Assembly (NCBI GenBank): GCA_022839105.1
Contig: JALHDH010000014.1
Span: 1-40,300, forward strand
Direction: 5' to 3'
Source: a bacterium
GTDB taxonomy: Bacteria; Vulcanimicrobiota; Xenobia; Xenobiales; Xenobiaceae
DNA length: 40,300 nucleotides
The notes under the pieces are model-generated. The model was not told the origin of the DNA, did not search any database, and worked only from the letters and a program-made list of their open reading frames with translations. Of this stretch, positions 1 to 7,453 are shown piece by piece (the first letter of the stretch is position 1; every line of letters starts with the position of its first letter). The translations under genes were made by a program, and so were the position numbers.

Positions 1-94
1 ATCAGCCAGTAGGCAATCCCTGGAGCCCCCGCGGCACGCCCCTGAGAGGAACCCGGAGCCGCCCCGGAGAAGGCGCAAGCCGTCGTCCAGGTGT

Positions 95-122
95 TTGACG
101 GGTCTTCTGGGCGAGATATCTT
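95..122 (+). promoter_or_regulatory. possible sigma-70-like promoter of first lipoprotein gene
   Basis: TTGACG (95-100) and TATCTT (117-122) are separated by 16 bases just upstream of the lipoprotein gene at 142. The match is moderate. The predicted start of transcription would fall at the ribosome binding site (128-133), leaving almost no leader, which weakens the call. The second paralogue does not keep the -35 sequence at the equivalent place. Confidence 0.3.
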
Positions 123-141
123 CGAACGGAGGATCTGACGG

Positions 142-861
142 ATGCTCTCGTATCTCAGACGGACCTTTCCGGTCAGGAACAGGATCCTGGCCCTGCTCCC
201 AGCCCTGGCCATGATGATCGCCATGACGGCCTGCGGCCCCAAGCCGACCGAACCTTCCGGGACTCCACCGCCGGCAGGAGGCCCGACCGAGCCGCAGGCC
301 CCCACGCCCGACGGCGCCCCGGGCCAGCCCCAGGCTCCCGCACCCGATGGCACCCCGGGCGAGCCGCAGGCCGCAGCCCCGGGCCAACCCGGTGCCCCCG
401 GCCAGCCCGCCACCCCCGGAGAGGACGGCGAACCGGGAGAGAACCTCATCGAAACGGCTCCCGACGACACCACGGACACCGCAGTCCTCTTCGTCCGCAA
501 GATCCAGGCGCACTGGCAGGACGTCAACGGCGCCACCCTGCCGCCCAGTGCCCTGGAGACCTACGACAAGCGCAGCAAGGATGGATTCCTGCAGTTCCAG
601 TCGGAGAAGGGGATCCACCAGGTCAAGATCGGCGAGGCCACAGTCACCGGGCCTGAGCCGGACTTCAGCATGCGGATGAGCGCCAAGGCCATGGTCGATG
701 GCCAGGAACGGAACGCCGTCCTCGTGGTCATGAAGGACGACAAGAACAACCTCACCTTTGACAGCATCATCCTCGAAGAACCCGAGGGTCTGGTCTCCTA
801 CGGGTGGTCGGAGCAGAAGTCGGTCTGGGTGGCCGGACAGGGAGCCAAGACCAGACCCTAG
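142..861 (+). CDS. lipoprotein with Pro/Ala/Gly-rich linker, unknown function
   Basis: A 239-residue protein I do not recognise. It begins with a lipoprotein signal peptide: basic residues, a hydrophobic stretch at about residues 15-28, and a lipobox ending in Cys31 (M-T-A-C). It should therefore be lipid-anchored outside the cytoplasmic membrane. Residues 33-100 are low complexity (Pro, Ala, Gly, Gln) and look like a flexible spacer. The C-terminal ~125 residues are a compact acidic domain of unknown fold. The start at 142 is supported by GGAGGA at 128-133. The next gene is a paralogue with the same signal peptide style, linker and C-terminal domain, so the two arose by tandem duplication. 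Confidence 0.8.
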   Translation: MLSYLRRTFPVRNRILALLPALAMMIAMTACGPKPTEPSGTPPPAGGPTEPQAPTPDGAPGQPQAPAPDGTPGEPQAAAPGQPGAPGQPATPGEDGEPGENLIETAPDDTTDTAVLFVRKIQAHWQDVNGATLPPSALETYDKRSKDGFLQFQSEKGIHQVKIGEATVTGPEPDFSMRMSAKAMVDGQERNAVLVVMKDDKNNLTFDSIILEEPEGLVSYGWSEQKSVWVAGQGAKTRP

Positions 862-953
862 CCCGCGGCACCTGGACGGCTGCGAACGGCGAGTTCGTCC
901 AGGTGGCCCTGGTTATTTCTGGACGAGAGCCCTTCGAACGGAGGATCTGAACG

Positions 954-1617
954 ATGATCTCGTGTTTCAATCAAAGAGGACCGCTCTGGAGACGAATTCT
1001 CTGCACCTTGCCCGCCGTGCTCCTGGTGGCGACCATGACGGCCTGTGGCCCGAAGCCGGCCGAGCCCCCTGTGGCTCCTCCGGCAGGAGGGCCGACCGGA
1101 TCCCAGGCTTCCCCCGACGTGGCCCAGGCCTCCCCTGACTTGGCCCAGGCTTCCCCTGACGTGGCCCAGGCCTCTCCCGACGCAGCCCAGGCCTCTCCTG
1201 ACGCAGCTCAGTCCCCTGCGGCGGCCCCACAGGCTCCGCCCCCGGGGGGCGCGTCTCCCGCCCCTCCCCCGGCCCCTACGGAGGTCGCCACCCCATCCGA
1301 CCCGGCTCTTGCCGCCCTCTGGAAGGATGTCGAGGCCAAGGCCGTCGTGGCGCACGCTGTTCCGCTCGGGAGGCAAGGACCACGAAGTCAAGTTCGAGGC
1401 CTTGACGGTGCTTGGGATCGAACCGGACTCCAGCATGCGGCTGGGAACCAAGGTCTTGTTCGATGGCTCGGAGGTGCCCGCCCAGGTCGTGGCCACCAAG
1501 GAAGGCAAGAAGATCTCCTTTGATGCGGTGGCCGTCGACTTCCCCGATGGCCGGGTGACCTTCCTCTGGAACGAGGCGGACACGGCCTGGATCGCCATGG
1601 AGCCCCCCAAGTCCTGA
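954..1617 (+). pseudogene. frameshifted paralogue of the upstream lipoprotein
   Basis: The N-terminal part (from ATG 954, GGAGGA at 940-945) encodes a lipoprotein signal ending M-T-A-C-G-P-K-P, as in the first gene, and a linker. The reading frame then leaves the homologous frame near 1330-1350 and would run to a stop at 1523 with unrelated sequence. The domain matching the upstream protein (for example F-D-G-S-E-V-P and R-V-T-F-L-W-N) continues in the next frame to the stop at 1617. About 25 residues of the domain are also missing near the junction. One frame change plus a small deletion, or a sequencing error at the frame change, explains this. Both genes share an identical 18-base stretch around the ribosome binding site. 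Confidence 0.7.
1104..1208 (+). repeat. five 21-bp tandem repeats in lipoprotein linker
   Basis: Five head-to-tail copies of a 21-base unit encode Q-A-S-P-D-x-A, where x is Val, Leu, Val, Ala, Ala. Copies differ mainly at third codon positions. The repeats build the spacer between the lipid anchor and the C-terminal domain; the upstream paralogue has a spacer of similar composition but no such clean repeat. Confidence 0.9.
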
Positions 1618-1640
1618 ACCTCAACCCGGAAGGTCCGAAG

Positions 1641-1676
1641 ATGAATCGACCCGCCCCGAGGGGCGGGTCGATTCAT
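1641..1676. terminator. perfect 17-bp inverted repeat between convergent genes
   Basis: Two 17-base arms (1641-1657 and 1660-1676) are exact reverse complements, separated by GA. The element lies between the end of the plus-strand lipoprotein pseudogene (1617) and the end of the minus-strand TPR gene (1712), the usual place for a shared terminator. There is no T-run on either side, so termination would depend on the very stable stem or on another factor. Confidence 0.6.
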
Positions 1677-1711
1677 CGATCCGGGCCGGAGCCCCTCGGG
1701 ACGATGGAGAA

Positions 1712-2188
1712 TCAGTCGTTCCCGAGCAGGCTGTCGACACGACGGCGGACGGCGGCCGCGTCGCGTTCCTCCAGATCCAGTTCCAGGGCCCGGGAATAAG
1801 CGTTCAGGGCCTCCTCGACCCGTCCCAGGCGATCCCACGCGGAGGCCAGCCCCAGATGGGCATAACCATAGGAGGGGTTGAGCGCGATGGCCTTCTCGAA
1901 GAGTTCGGTCGCCTCGGAATAGCGCCCCATGCGGCCATAGGCGTTGGCCAGGTGCAGATAGGCCGCAGGGGCCTCAGGATCGCACTCGACCCCCCGGCGA
2001 TAGGCGGCGATGGCCTGACCCAGACGGCCCAGGGCATGCCAGGCCAGACCCAGGTTCGTGTGGGCCGAACCGTGGTCGGGGAAACGCTCGACCACCTGCT
2101 GGAGGACCTCGGCGGCCGCCTCCAGGTCTCCGGCCTCCAGGAGCCTCAGGCCCCGATCATAGAGATCCAAGGCGCCGTGCATGCTCAT
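1712..2188 (-). CDS. TPR repeat protein (158 aa)
   Basis: A small soluble protein made almost entirely of tetratricopeptide repeats, about four 34-residue units showing the W/L-G-x-Y-A-x-A-F-x-x-A-x-x-x-x-P pattern (for example L-G-L-A-W-H-A-L-G). It has no signal peptide or membrane segment, so a cytoplasmic protein-protein adaptor is likely; the partner is unknown. ATG at 2188 lies 3 bases after the stop of the gene before it, so it is probably the last gene of a three-gene unit (4092 down to 1712). A second ATG at 2182 is possible. The downstream inverted repeat at 1641-1676 would end the transcript. Confidence 0.8.
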   Translation of the reverse strand: MSMHGALDLYDRGLRLLEAGDLEAAAEVLQQVVERFPDHGSAHTNLGLAWHALGRLGQAIAAYRRGVECDPEAPAAYLHLANAYGRMGRYSEATELFEKAIALNPSYGYAHLGLASAWDRLGRVEEALNAYSRALELDLEERDAAAVRRRVDSLLGND

Positions 2189-2191
2189 CGC

Positions 2192-2914
2192 TCAGTCCTG
2201 CCGGGGAGGAGCTTCCCAGTTCACCAGCTCCTGGGTCAGCGTGGTGGTGGTATCGAAGGTGTAATCCTGGATCTTGGGGATCGACCTTGTGCGCAACTCC
2301 ATCCGGACCAGCAGGCCTTCCTCGGGAGCAAAGAACAGGGTTCCCTTGTTTTCCAACAGGACCTTCGCGGTCTGCTGGCCATCCGGCAGAGGCATGTCGA
2401 ACGAGACCTCGGAGGTCGACATCTCGATCCGCACGCAGGCAAACCCCTGGACCTCCTCGGTCCCGGCCACCGCGAAGAAGCTGGTCGAGGGGACGGGGGC
2501 CAGCATGCCCGGGAACTGGACCTCGGACTGGGCCTCCCAGGCCGTCCCCACTCCGACCGGTTCTTCGGGGAAGGAATAGGTGCTGCCTCGAACCCCTCCA
2601 GAGACCTCCAGCAGGTTGCCCAGGGGATCCATCAGCGCATACATCACCTGACGCCGCACCTGGATTCCGGGCACCAGGATCTCGGGAGGCGGCCCGTCCG
2701 GCTCGGAGAGGGTGACCAGGTGGGCACTCTCCCCCTCCACGCGCAGGACCCGCTGCTGGATCCGGGTGGCCCACTTCTGCTCGTTGCGCCCCAGCAGGGT
2801 GCCTTTGTCGATGATCTCCTGGACCACCTGGGTCTGGGCCTGATAGGTCAGGGTCAGGTCCTGCTCGAGGCGAAGTCTCAGGGTCAAGCCATTCTCCAGG
2901 TCCAGAGCCATCAT
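2192..2914 (-). CDS. conserved hypothetical protein, beta-rich
   Basis: A 240-residue protein I cannot assign. It is rich in alternating hydrophobic residues and Thr/Glu, as in a beta-sheet protein, with motifs such as R-L-E-Q-D-L-T-L-T-Y near the start and T-F-D-T-T-T-T-L-T near the end. The general look recalls DUF6263-like proteins that begin with a strand pair (L-R-L-x-L-E-x-x-x-x-x-T-Y), but this is only a resemblance. No signal peptide is seen. Its ATG (2914) shares one base with the stop of the preceding TPR gene, which points to translational coupling and a shared role. It is followed closely by another TPR gene. Confidence 0.7.
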   Translation of the reverse strand: MMALDLENGLTLRLRLEQDLTLTYQAQTQVVQEIIDKGTLLGRNEQKWATRIQQRVLRVEGESAHLVTLSEPDGPPPEILVPGIQVRRQVMYALMDPLGNLLEVSGGVRGSTYSFPEEPVGVGTAWEAQSEVQFPGMLAPVPSTSFFAVAGTEEVQGFACVRIEMSTSEVSFDMPLPDGQQTAKVLLENKGTLFFAPEEGLLVRMELRTRSIPKIQDYTFDTTTTLTQELVNWEAPPRQD

Positions 2915-4092
2915 CAGCCTCCTGTGGCGCGTCGATTGGGGGTCAGGGGGTCGAACTCCTCGAGAGTGTTCAGGAAATCAGGCGAATCCGGCTTCAGGGC
3001 CAGGGCCCGCTGCAAGGCCTGACGGGCCTCATCCCGTCGATCCAGCATCCACAGCGAGAGGGCCAGGTTGTGATGGGCCTCGGCCTGCCGGGGATCCAGC
3101 CGCGTGGCGTGGGTGAAGGCCTCCTGTGCCTCCTGGAACTCGGCCAGGGCCAGGTGGGCGACGCCCAGGTTGTAGCGATGCTGAGCCTTGCCTGGTTCCA
3201 GGACGATGGCCGTCTTCAAGGCGGCCTGCGCCTGTCCATACTGATCGCCCTGGAAGAAGACGCCGGCCAGGAGGGCGTAGTACGAAGGGTTGTCGGAATC
3301 CAGCGAGATGGCCCGGCGCAAGGCCTCGATGGCGAGATCTCCGGCATCCAGGGCGAAATAGACCCCTCCCAGGCGCCCCCACGAATCACCATGCTCGGGG
3401 TTCAAGGTGAGGGCCTGGCGCAGGCACTCGGCGGCATCCTCCCAGCGCCCCTGCTTGGAGAGCAAGGTCCCCATGGCAAAGAGGTACTCGTGATTGAGGG
3501 GGTCCAGCAGGTGGGCCGAGCGGAAGCGCCGCAGGGCCGCCTCGAGATCGCGCTTCTGATAGAGGGCGACCCCCAGGCGGTATTGATACTCCGGGCGTTC
3601 CGGCTCCAGCTCGACGGCTCGGGCCAGCAGCCCGATGGCCTCGTCCAGGCCTTCGGGGCGAGCCATCTGCATCCGGGCCAGGCGATAGTAGCACGACCCG
3701 CTGCGCGGATTCAGCTCCAGGGCCCGGCGCAGGCTTTCGGAGGCTGCCTCGGGCTGACCCGACAGGTACAGCGAGTCCCCCAACCGGGCATGGAACTCGG
3801 GATTCCGGGGCTCCAGGGTGATGGCGTGCTGGAAGTGCTCGGCTGCCCGAGCGAATTGTTCCAGACCATACAGGGTCATGCCCAAAAAGGCATGGAACTG
3901 GGAATTCTCCTGGAAGGCGGGCTGGGCCCGTTCAAACAAGGGCAGGGCCTCGACGTGACGCCCCTGGGTGGCGTGGGTGATGGCCTGCTCGTACGCCTCC
4001 ACGGCGGATTCTCCGCCGTTCCCCTGGAACTCCGACCCAAGGCCGGAGATGTCTTGTTGTTCATCCACGGTGGGCTGTTTTTCTCCGAACAC
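2914..4092 (-). CDS. multi-TPR protein (392 aa)
   Basis: A soluble protein with about ten consecutive TPR units from residue ~30 to ~375; typical repeats end in A-x-x-L-x-P or E-L-N-P-R. The first 25 residues are polar and acidic. There is no signal peptide, so it probably works as a cytoplasmic scaffold. The start is GTG at 4092, chosen because GGAGG sits 9 bases upstream on the minus strand. It is the first gene of a three-gene unit with the unknown protein at 2192-2914 and the TPR protein at 1712-2188. Function beyond protein binding cannot be read from the sequence. Confidence 0.85.
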   Translation of the reverse strand: MFGEKQPTVDEQQDISGLGSEFQGNGGESAVEAYEQAITHATQGRHVEALPLFERAQPAFQENSQFHAFLGMTLYGLEQFARAAEHFQHAITLEPRNPEFHARLGDSLYLSGQPEAASESLRRALELNPRSGSCYYRLARMQMARPEGLDEAIGLLARAVELEPERPEYQYRLGVALYQKRDLEAALRRFRSAHLLDPLNHEYLFAMGTLLSKQGRWEDAAECLRQALTLNPEHGDSWGRLGGVYFALDAGDLAIEALRRAISLDSDNPSYYALLAGVFFQGDQYGQAQAALKTAIVLEPGKAQHRYNLGVAHLALAEFQEAQEAFTHATRLDPRQAEAHHNLALSLWMLDRRDEARQALQRALALKPDSPDFLNTLEEFDPLTPNRRATGG

Positions 4093-4144
4093 CGGAGCCT
4101 TCCTCCAATCCGGCCGGGCCTGGAAGCTCCCGGCAAGAAGACTC

Positions 4145-4170
4145 GGAGCCGGGGAGTCCTCCCCGGCTCC
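4145..4170 (-). terminator. hairpin terminator after calcium-module gene
   Basis: Perfect 11-bp stem (4145-4155 with 4160-4170) and a GTCC loop. It lies between the stop of the minus-strand gene at 4204 and the start of the next minus-strand gene at 4092. Read on the minus strand, the stem is followed by GAGTCTTCTT, a weak T-rich tail, which fits intrinsic termination. Confidence 0.6.
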
Positions 4171-4203
4171 GGCTCAAGCCACCTCCCGGATTCCGGGTCC
4201 AGG

Positions 4204-5475
4204 CTACCAGACCGTAGGCCACCAGTCCCAGGTCTTGTGTTCCTGGCCGTTCATCGTGAAGGCCGACTGATATTGCCCGTCGTGGGTGGCCTTGATGGAG
4301 GTGATGTTCTTGTCCTGGACCGCAGAGAGCTCGCCGGCGTCGACGATGCCGTCCTTGTTGGTGTCCTGCCAGACATAGTGGTTGTCCAGCTCGGCGCCGG
4401 AGAGCACCCCGTCCTGGTTGGCGTCCGAAAGGACCCTCATCTTCTCGTAGCCGTCGGCGTACTGGCCGCCCTGATCTCCGTAGAGCTCCCGACCCGAGAC
4501 CTCGAGGCGCCCGGACTTCTGGTACGCGGCGATCTGCTCGGGAGAGAGCTTCAGGAGCAGGCCATCCTTGCCTCCGGTCCACTCGGTGAGTTCCTTGCGC
4601 CCGTCCCCGTCGAGGTCGAACATCACCTTGTGGCCGCCCAGGTCGCCCTGCTCGGCGTGAGGCCTCCACTCGCCGTTCTGGACATCCGGAGTGCCACTGC
4701 CGTCCAGGTCCAGAATCACGGGGCTGGCCGCCTTGCCTCCCCACTTCTCGCGGATCTCGACAAGCTGCCAGCCGGTGGCGCTGGACGAAGCCGTGCCATC
4801 CGGGCCCTTGACCGACGAGTTGGCTTCGACCTTCTTGTAGATGTAGCCGGTCTGGGACTCGGTGTTGTAGTAGATCCGGGTGTCACCACCCTCATCGATG
4901 AAGCCGATGGTCTTGCCGTTGGCGTCCTTCCAGTCGGTCTTCTGATGCTCGCCGTGCTTGAAGTACCACTTCTCGGGGTTGCCTTCGGTGATCTTGACGT
5001 TGGCGGGGTTCACGTTGATGCCGGCGAAGGCTCCCATCCCGGTGCCCTGCCCCATTCCGAAGCCAGGGTTCATGCCGAAGCCCGGGTTCATCATCCCGGC
5101 GCCGCCCTGGCCGTTCTGCATCATCATCATCATCATGAACATCATCATCAGCATCTGGGGGTTCATCCCGCCCATCGGCTGACAACAGCCGAAACCGCCC
5201 ATCATGCCGCCGCCGAAACCCGACGGTTGGAAGGAGCCGAAGCCCATCGACATCCCCGTGTTGAATCCGGCGTTCATCCCGAAACCGCCGTAGGGGATCC
5301 CGGCGCTCATCATCGGGTTCATCCCGAACATCGAGCCGCCGTAGGTGTCGAGCCCGAACGACCCCATCCCGGGCATTCCGCCCAGCATGCTGGTTCCGCC
5401 GGACATCATCTGTCGCCTTGCGATGTCAGCCTGGATCATCTGGAAATGTGCAGCAGCGTTTGCTTGTCCGAGCAC
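4204..5475 (-). CDS. Met/Gly-rich protein with RTX-type calcium-binding module
   Basis: A 423-residue protein with two parts. Residues ~20-150 are low complexity (Gly, Met, Phe, Asn, Pro), with about 30 methionines including a run at 108-119. Residues ~250-395 match the pattern of the calcium-binding module found near the end of many RTX toxins and large adhesins: D-L-D-G-S-G (256), F-D-L-D-G-D-G (286), D-G-L-L-L, G-R-E-L-Y-G-D (328), D-A-N-Q-D-G (351), D-T-N-K-D-G (371), G-E-L and I-T-S-I. These Asp-rich loops should bind Ca2+. No signal peptide is seen; export by a type I system through a C-terminal signal is possible but unproven. GTG 5475 is chosen because GGAGG (5484-5488, minus strand) lies 8 bases upstream; the frame stays open further upstream but reads as non-coding there. 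Confidence 0.75.
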   Translation of the reverse strand: MLGQANAAAHFQMIQADIARRQMMSGGTSMLGGMPGMGSFGLDTYGGSMFGMNPMMSAGIPYGGFGMNAGFNTGMSMGFGSFQPSGFGGGMMGGFGCCQPMGGMNPQMLMMMFMMMMMMQNGQGGAGMMNPGFGMNPGFGMGQGTGMGAFAGINVNPANVKITEGNPEKWYFKHGEHQKTDWKDANGKTIGFIDEGGDTRIYYNTESQTGYIYKKVEANSSVKGPDGTASSSATGWQLVEIREKWGGKAASPVILDLDGSGTPDVQNGEWRPHAEQGDLGGHKVMFDLDGDGRKELTEWTGGKDGLLLKLSPEQIAAYQKSGRLEVSGRELYGDQGGQYADGYEKMRVLSDANQDGVLSGAELDNHYVWQDTNKDGIVDAGELSAVQDKNITSIKATHDGQYQSAFTMNGQEHKTWDWWPTVW

Positions 5476-5511
5476 GTCAGGACCCTCCAAGTTCTGATGT
5501 ATGTTGTCCTT

Positions 5512-5540
5512 CCTATCACGACCCGCTCGGGAAAGGTCAA
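5512..5540 (-). promoter_or_regulatory. possible promoter of calcium-module gene
   Basis: On the minus strand TTGACC (5540-5535) is followed after 17 bases by GATAGG (5517-5512). The -35 is good and the -10 poor. It sits about 40 bases upstream of the GTG start in the divergent intergenic region. Confidence 0.3.
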
Positions 5541-5630
5541 GAGTCCCCCCGCGCAAAAATGGCCAGTCCGGAGCCGGCCGAACGGGCAGAGGATTCATCC
5601 GCAGGCCGTCGAAGCGCAAGTCCCCTTGTC

Positions 5631-5674
5631 GGGGCAGGCCAGCCGGCGGAACGCCTGCCTCGGGTTTTTTGTTT
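5631..5674 (+). promoter_or_regulatory. terminator-like hairpin in leader of aminotransferase operon
   Basis: Stem 5631-5639 with 5653-5661 (nine pairs, one G-T) is followed by CGGG? no further stem but a run T6-G-T3 at 5665-5674, as in an intrinsic terminator. No plus-strand gene ends just upstream, so it would act within the leader of the gene at 5723. The left arm GGGG (5631-5634) can instead pair with CCCC at 5622-5625, which would break the stem: the layout of an attenuator. I do not recognise a known riboswitch aptamer upstream, and no clear promoter was found. Confidence 0.45.
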
Positions 5675-5692
5675 GAACTTCGGGCCTCCTGG

Positions 5693-5721
5693 ACGGGGGC
5701 CCTGGAAAGGAGGGCTCCCGT
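5693..5721 (+). promoter_or_regulatory. hairpin hiding the ribosome binding site of the aminotransferase
   Basis: Bases 5693-5703 pair with 5711-5721 (eleven pairs, one G-T) around the loop GGAAAGG. The ribosome binding site AAGGAGG is at 5707-5713, so half is in the loop and half in the stem, and the stem reaches the start codon region. Folding would reduce translation of the first gene of the operon. Confidence 0.5.
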
Positions 5722-5722
5722 G

Positions 5723-7000
5723 ATGTCCACCCGGAACCAGGCGGTCCACGAGATCACCCGCCTGTACCGCGACCACGTCAACCCGGACCTGGCCCGGGTC
5801 ATCCGGATCACGGGACTGGGCACCCTGGAGGATCGGGCCGAAGGCACCCGGGTCTGGGACCATGAAGGCGCCGAATACCTGGACATGGCCGGTGGCTACG
5901 GGATGTTCAGCCTGGGACACCGTCACCCCGAGGTGGTCCAGGCTGTCTCCGAGCAGCTTCACCGGATGCCCATGTCGGCCAAGGTCTTCCTGAGCCCGGT
6001 CATGGCCCGACTCGCCGCGGCCCTGGCGGAGGTCGCTCCCGGAGCCCTGCAGTATGCCTTCTTCTGCAATAGCGGAACCGAGGCCGTGGAGGGAGCCCTG
6101 AAGCTGGCCCGCCTGGCCACCGGGCGCACGGTCTTCGTGGCCACCCACGGAGCCTTCCACGGCAAGTCCACGGGAGGGCTGGCCGTCTCGGGCCGCCCGG
6201 GCTACCGGGAACCCTTCCAGCCCCTGATGCCCGGCGTCGAGCACGTCCCCTTCGGCGACCTGGAGGCCCTGGAGCAGGTCGTGGGCCCCGATACCGCCGC
6301 CGTCATCCTGGAACCCGTCCAGGGCGAGGGCGGCATCCACCTGGCTCCCGACGGCTATCTGCAGGGAGTCCGGGAGATCTGCACCCGCAAGGGCGCCCTG
6401 ATGGTGGCCGACGAAGTCCAGACCGGCCTGGGCCGGACGGGCCGGCTCTTTGCCGTCGAGCACTGGGGGGTCGAGCCGGATCTCCTGGTCCTGGCCAAGG
6501 CCCTGGGCGGTGGCGTGATGCCCATCGGAGCGATCCTGGGCACTCCCGAGGTCTGGAAGGCCTTCCGGGGGCGCCCCCTGATCCACACCTCGACCTTCGG
6601 CGGGAATCAGTTGGCCTGCGCAGCCGGCCTGGCCACCCTGCGGATCCTGCAGCGGGATCGCCTGGCCGAGAGGGCCGAAACCGAGGGGACCTGGTTCCTG
6701 GACCGCCTGCGCGAGCTGGTGGCTCGTCACCCCGACCTGTGCGCCCAGGCCCGAGGCCTGGGTCTGATGATCGGACTGGAGCTGACCCAGGAGCGCTACG
6801 GAGGTTCCATCATCTCGGAGATGGCCCACCGGCGGGTCATCGCGGTCTATACCTTGAATCAGCCGCGGGTGATCCGCTTCGAGCCGCCCCTGACCGTCTC
6901 CAGACAGGATCTGGAGCGGACCCTGGAGGCCCTGGAAGCCTCCATCCAGAGAACCCGCGAGGTCTTCAACCCGTCGACCATCCCCCAGCAGGAGGCCTGA
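5723..7000 (+). CDS. class III PLP-dependent aminotransferase
   Basis: A 425-residue fold-type I, class III aminotransferase, closest in look to the acetylornithine/putrescine/4-aminobutyrate group. It moves an amino group between an amine and a keto acid or aldehyde using pyridoxal phosphate. Visible motifs: S-G-T-E-A-V-E-G-A (phosphate-binding), I-L-E-P-V-Q-G-E-G-G, D-E-V-Q-T-G-L-G-R-T-G, and the Schiff-base lysine K259 in L-A-K-A-L-G-G-G. ATG 5723 is preceded by AAGGAGG at 5707-5713; GTG 5720 is also in frame. It starts a four-gene run with a SRPBCC protein, an acyl-ACP-reductase-like enzyme and a quinate-5-dehydrogenase-like protein. In that setting an aldehyde or its derivative is a plausible substrate, but this is inference; substrate residues cannot be read here. 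Confidence 0.88.
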   Translation: MSTRNQAVHEITRLYRDHVNPDLARVIRITGLGTLEDRAEGTRVWDHEGAEYLDMAGGYGMFSLGHRHPEVVQAVSEQLHRMPMSAKVFLSPVMARLAAALAEVAPGALQYAFFCNSGTEAVEGALKLARLATGRTVFVATHGAFHGKSTGGLAVSGRPGYREPFQPLMPGVEHVPFGDLEALEQVVGPDTAAVILEPVQGEGGIHLAPDGYLQGVREICTRKGALMVADEVQTGLGRTGRLFAVEHWGVEPDLLVLAKALGGGVMPIGAILGTPEVWKAFRGRPLIHTSTFGGNQLACAAGLATLRILQRDRLAERAETEGTWFLDRLRELVARHPDLCAQARGLGLMIGLELTQERYGGSIISEMAHRRVIAVYTLNQPRVIRFEPPLTVSRQDLERTLEALEASIQRTREVFNPSTIPQQEA

Positions 7001-7003
7001 CCC

Positions 7004-7453
7004 TTGCCCTACGTCGAGAAGAGCATCTTCATCCAAGGCGACCCCGACGAGGTCTACTCCCTGGCCAAGGACATGGAGAAGTTTCCCGACTTCATGCCCG
7101 ACGTCCAGAGCGTCACCGTCACCCGACGGGAAGGCTCCATGACCTTGACCGACTGGGTCACCGAAATCGACGGAACCGAGATCCTCTGGACCGAGGAGGA
7201 CCGCTTCGACGACGAGCGGCGCCGGATCCAATACCGCCTCCTGGAAGGGGATCTGGACAAATTCGAGGGCGAATGGCGCTTCGACCCGGCAGACGGGGGG
7301 ACCCGGGTCGTGCTGACGGTGGACTTCGACTTCGGAATTCCCGAACTGGTGAACCTGATCGGGGAGATCCTGACCTTGAAGGTGGGCGAGAACTCCGAGA
7401 TGATGCTGAACAGCATGAAGGCCAGGGTTGAAGGGAAGGCCGGCGCACCGTGA
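7004..7453 (+). CDS. SRPBCC (START/COQ10-like) lipid-binding protein
   Basis: A 149-residue protein of the SRPBCC superfamily, often labelled polyketide cyclase/dehydrase or coenzyme Q-binding COQ10-like. Family hallmarks are the start Y-V-E-K-S-I-F-I-Q-G-D-P-D-E-V-Y, then M-E-K-F-P-D-F-M-P-D-V and W-R-F-D-P, and a long C-terminal helix. Such proteins form a hydrophobic cup that holds lipids or polyketides; many have no catalytic role. The start is TTG at 7004, picked because GGAGG (6991-6995) lies 8 bases before it and the domain begins there. It follows the aminotransferase by 3 bases and overlaps the next gene by 4 (GTGA), so the four genes are probably translated together. A carrier or chaperone for a hydrophobic intermediate is plausible. 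Confidence 0.82.
   Translation: MPYVEKSIFIQGDPDEVYSLAKDMEKFPDFMPDVQSVTVTRREGSMTLTDWVTEIDGTEILWTEEDRFDDERRRIQYRLLEGDLDKFEGEWRFDPADGGTRVVLTVDFDFGIPELVNLIGEILTLKVGENSEMMLNSMKARVEGKAGAP

Noticed and set aside
3070..5676. An 868-codon open frame on the plus strand opposite the TPR and calcium-module genes
   Set aside because: It mirrors two real genes with ribosome binding sites and clear repeats or motifs on the other strand; long antisense frames are common at this GC level. The His-rich part is only the complement of the Met-rich region.
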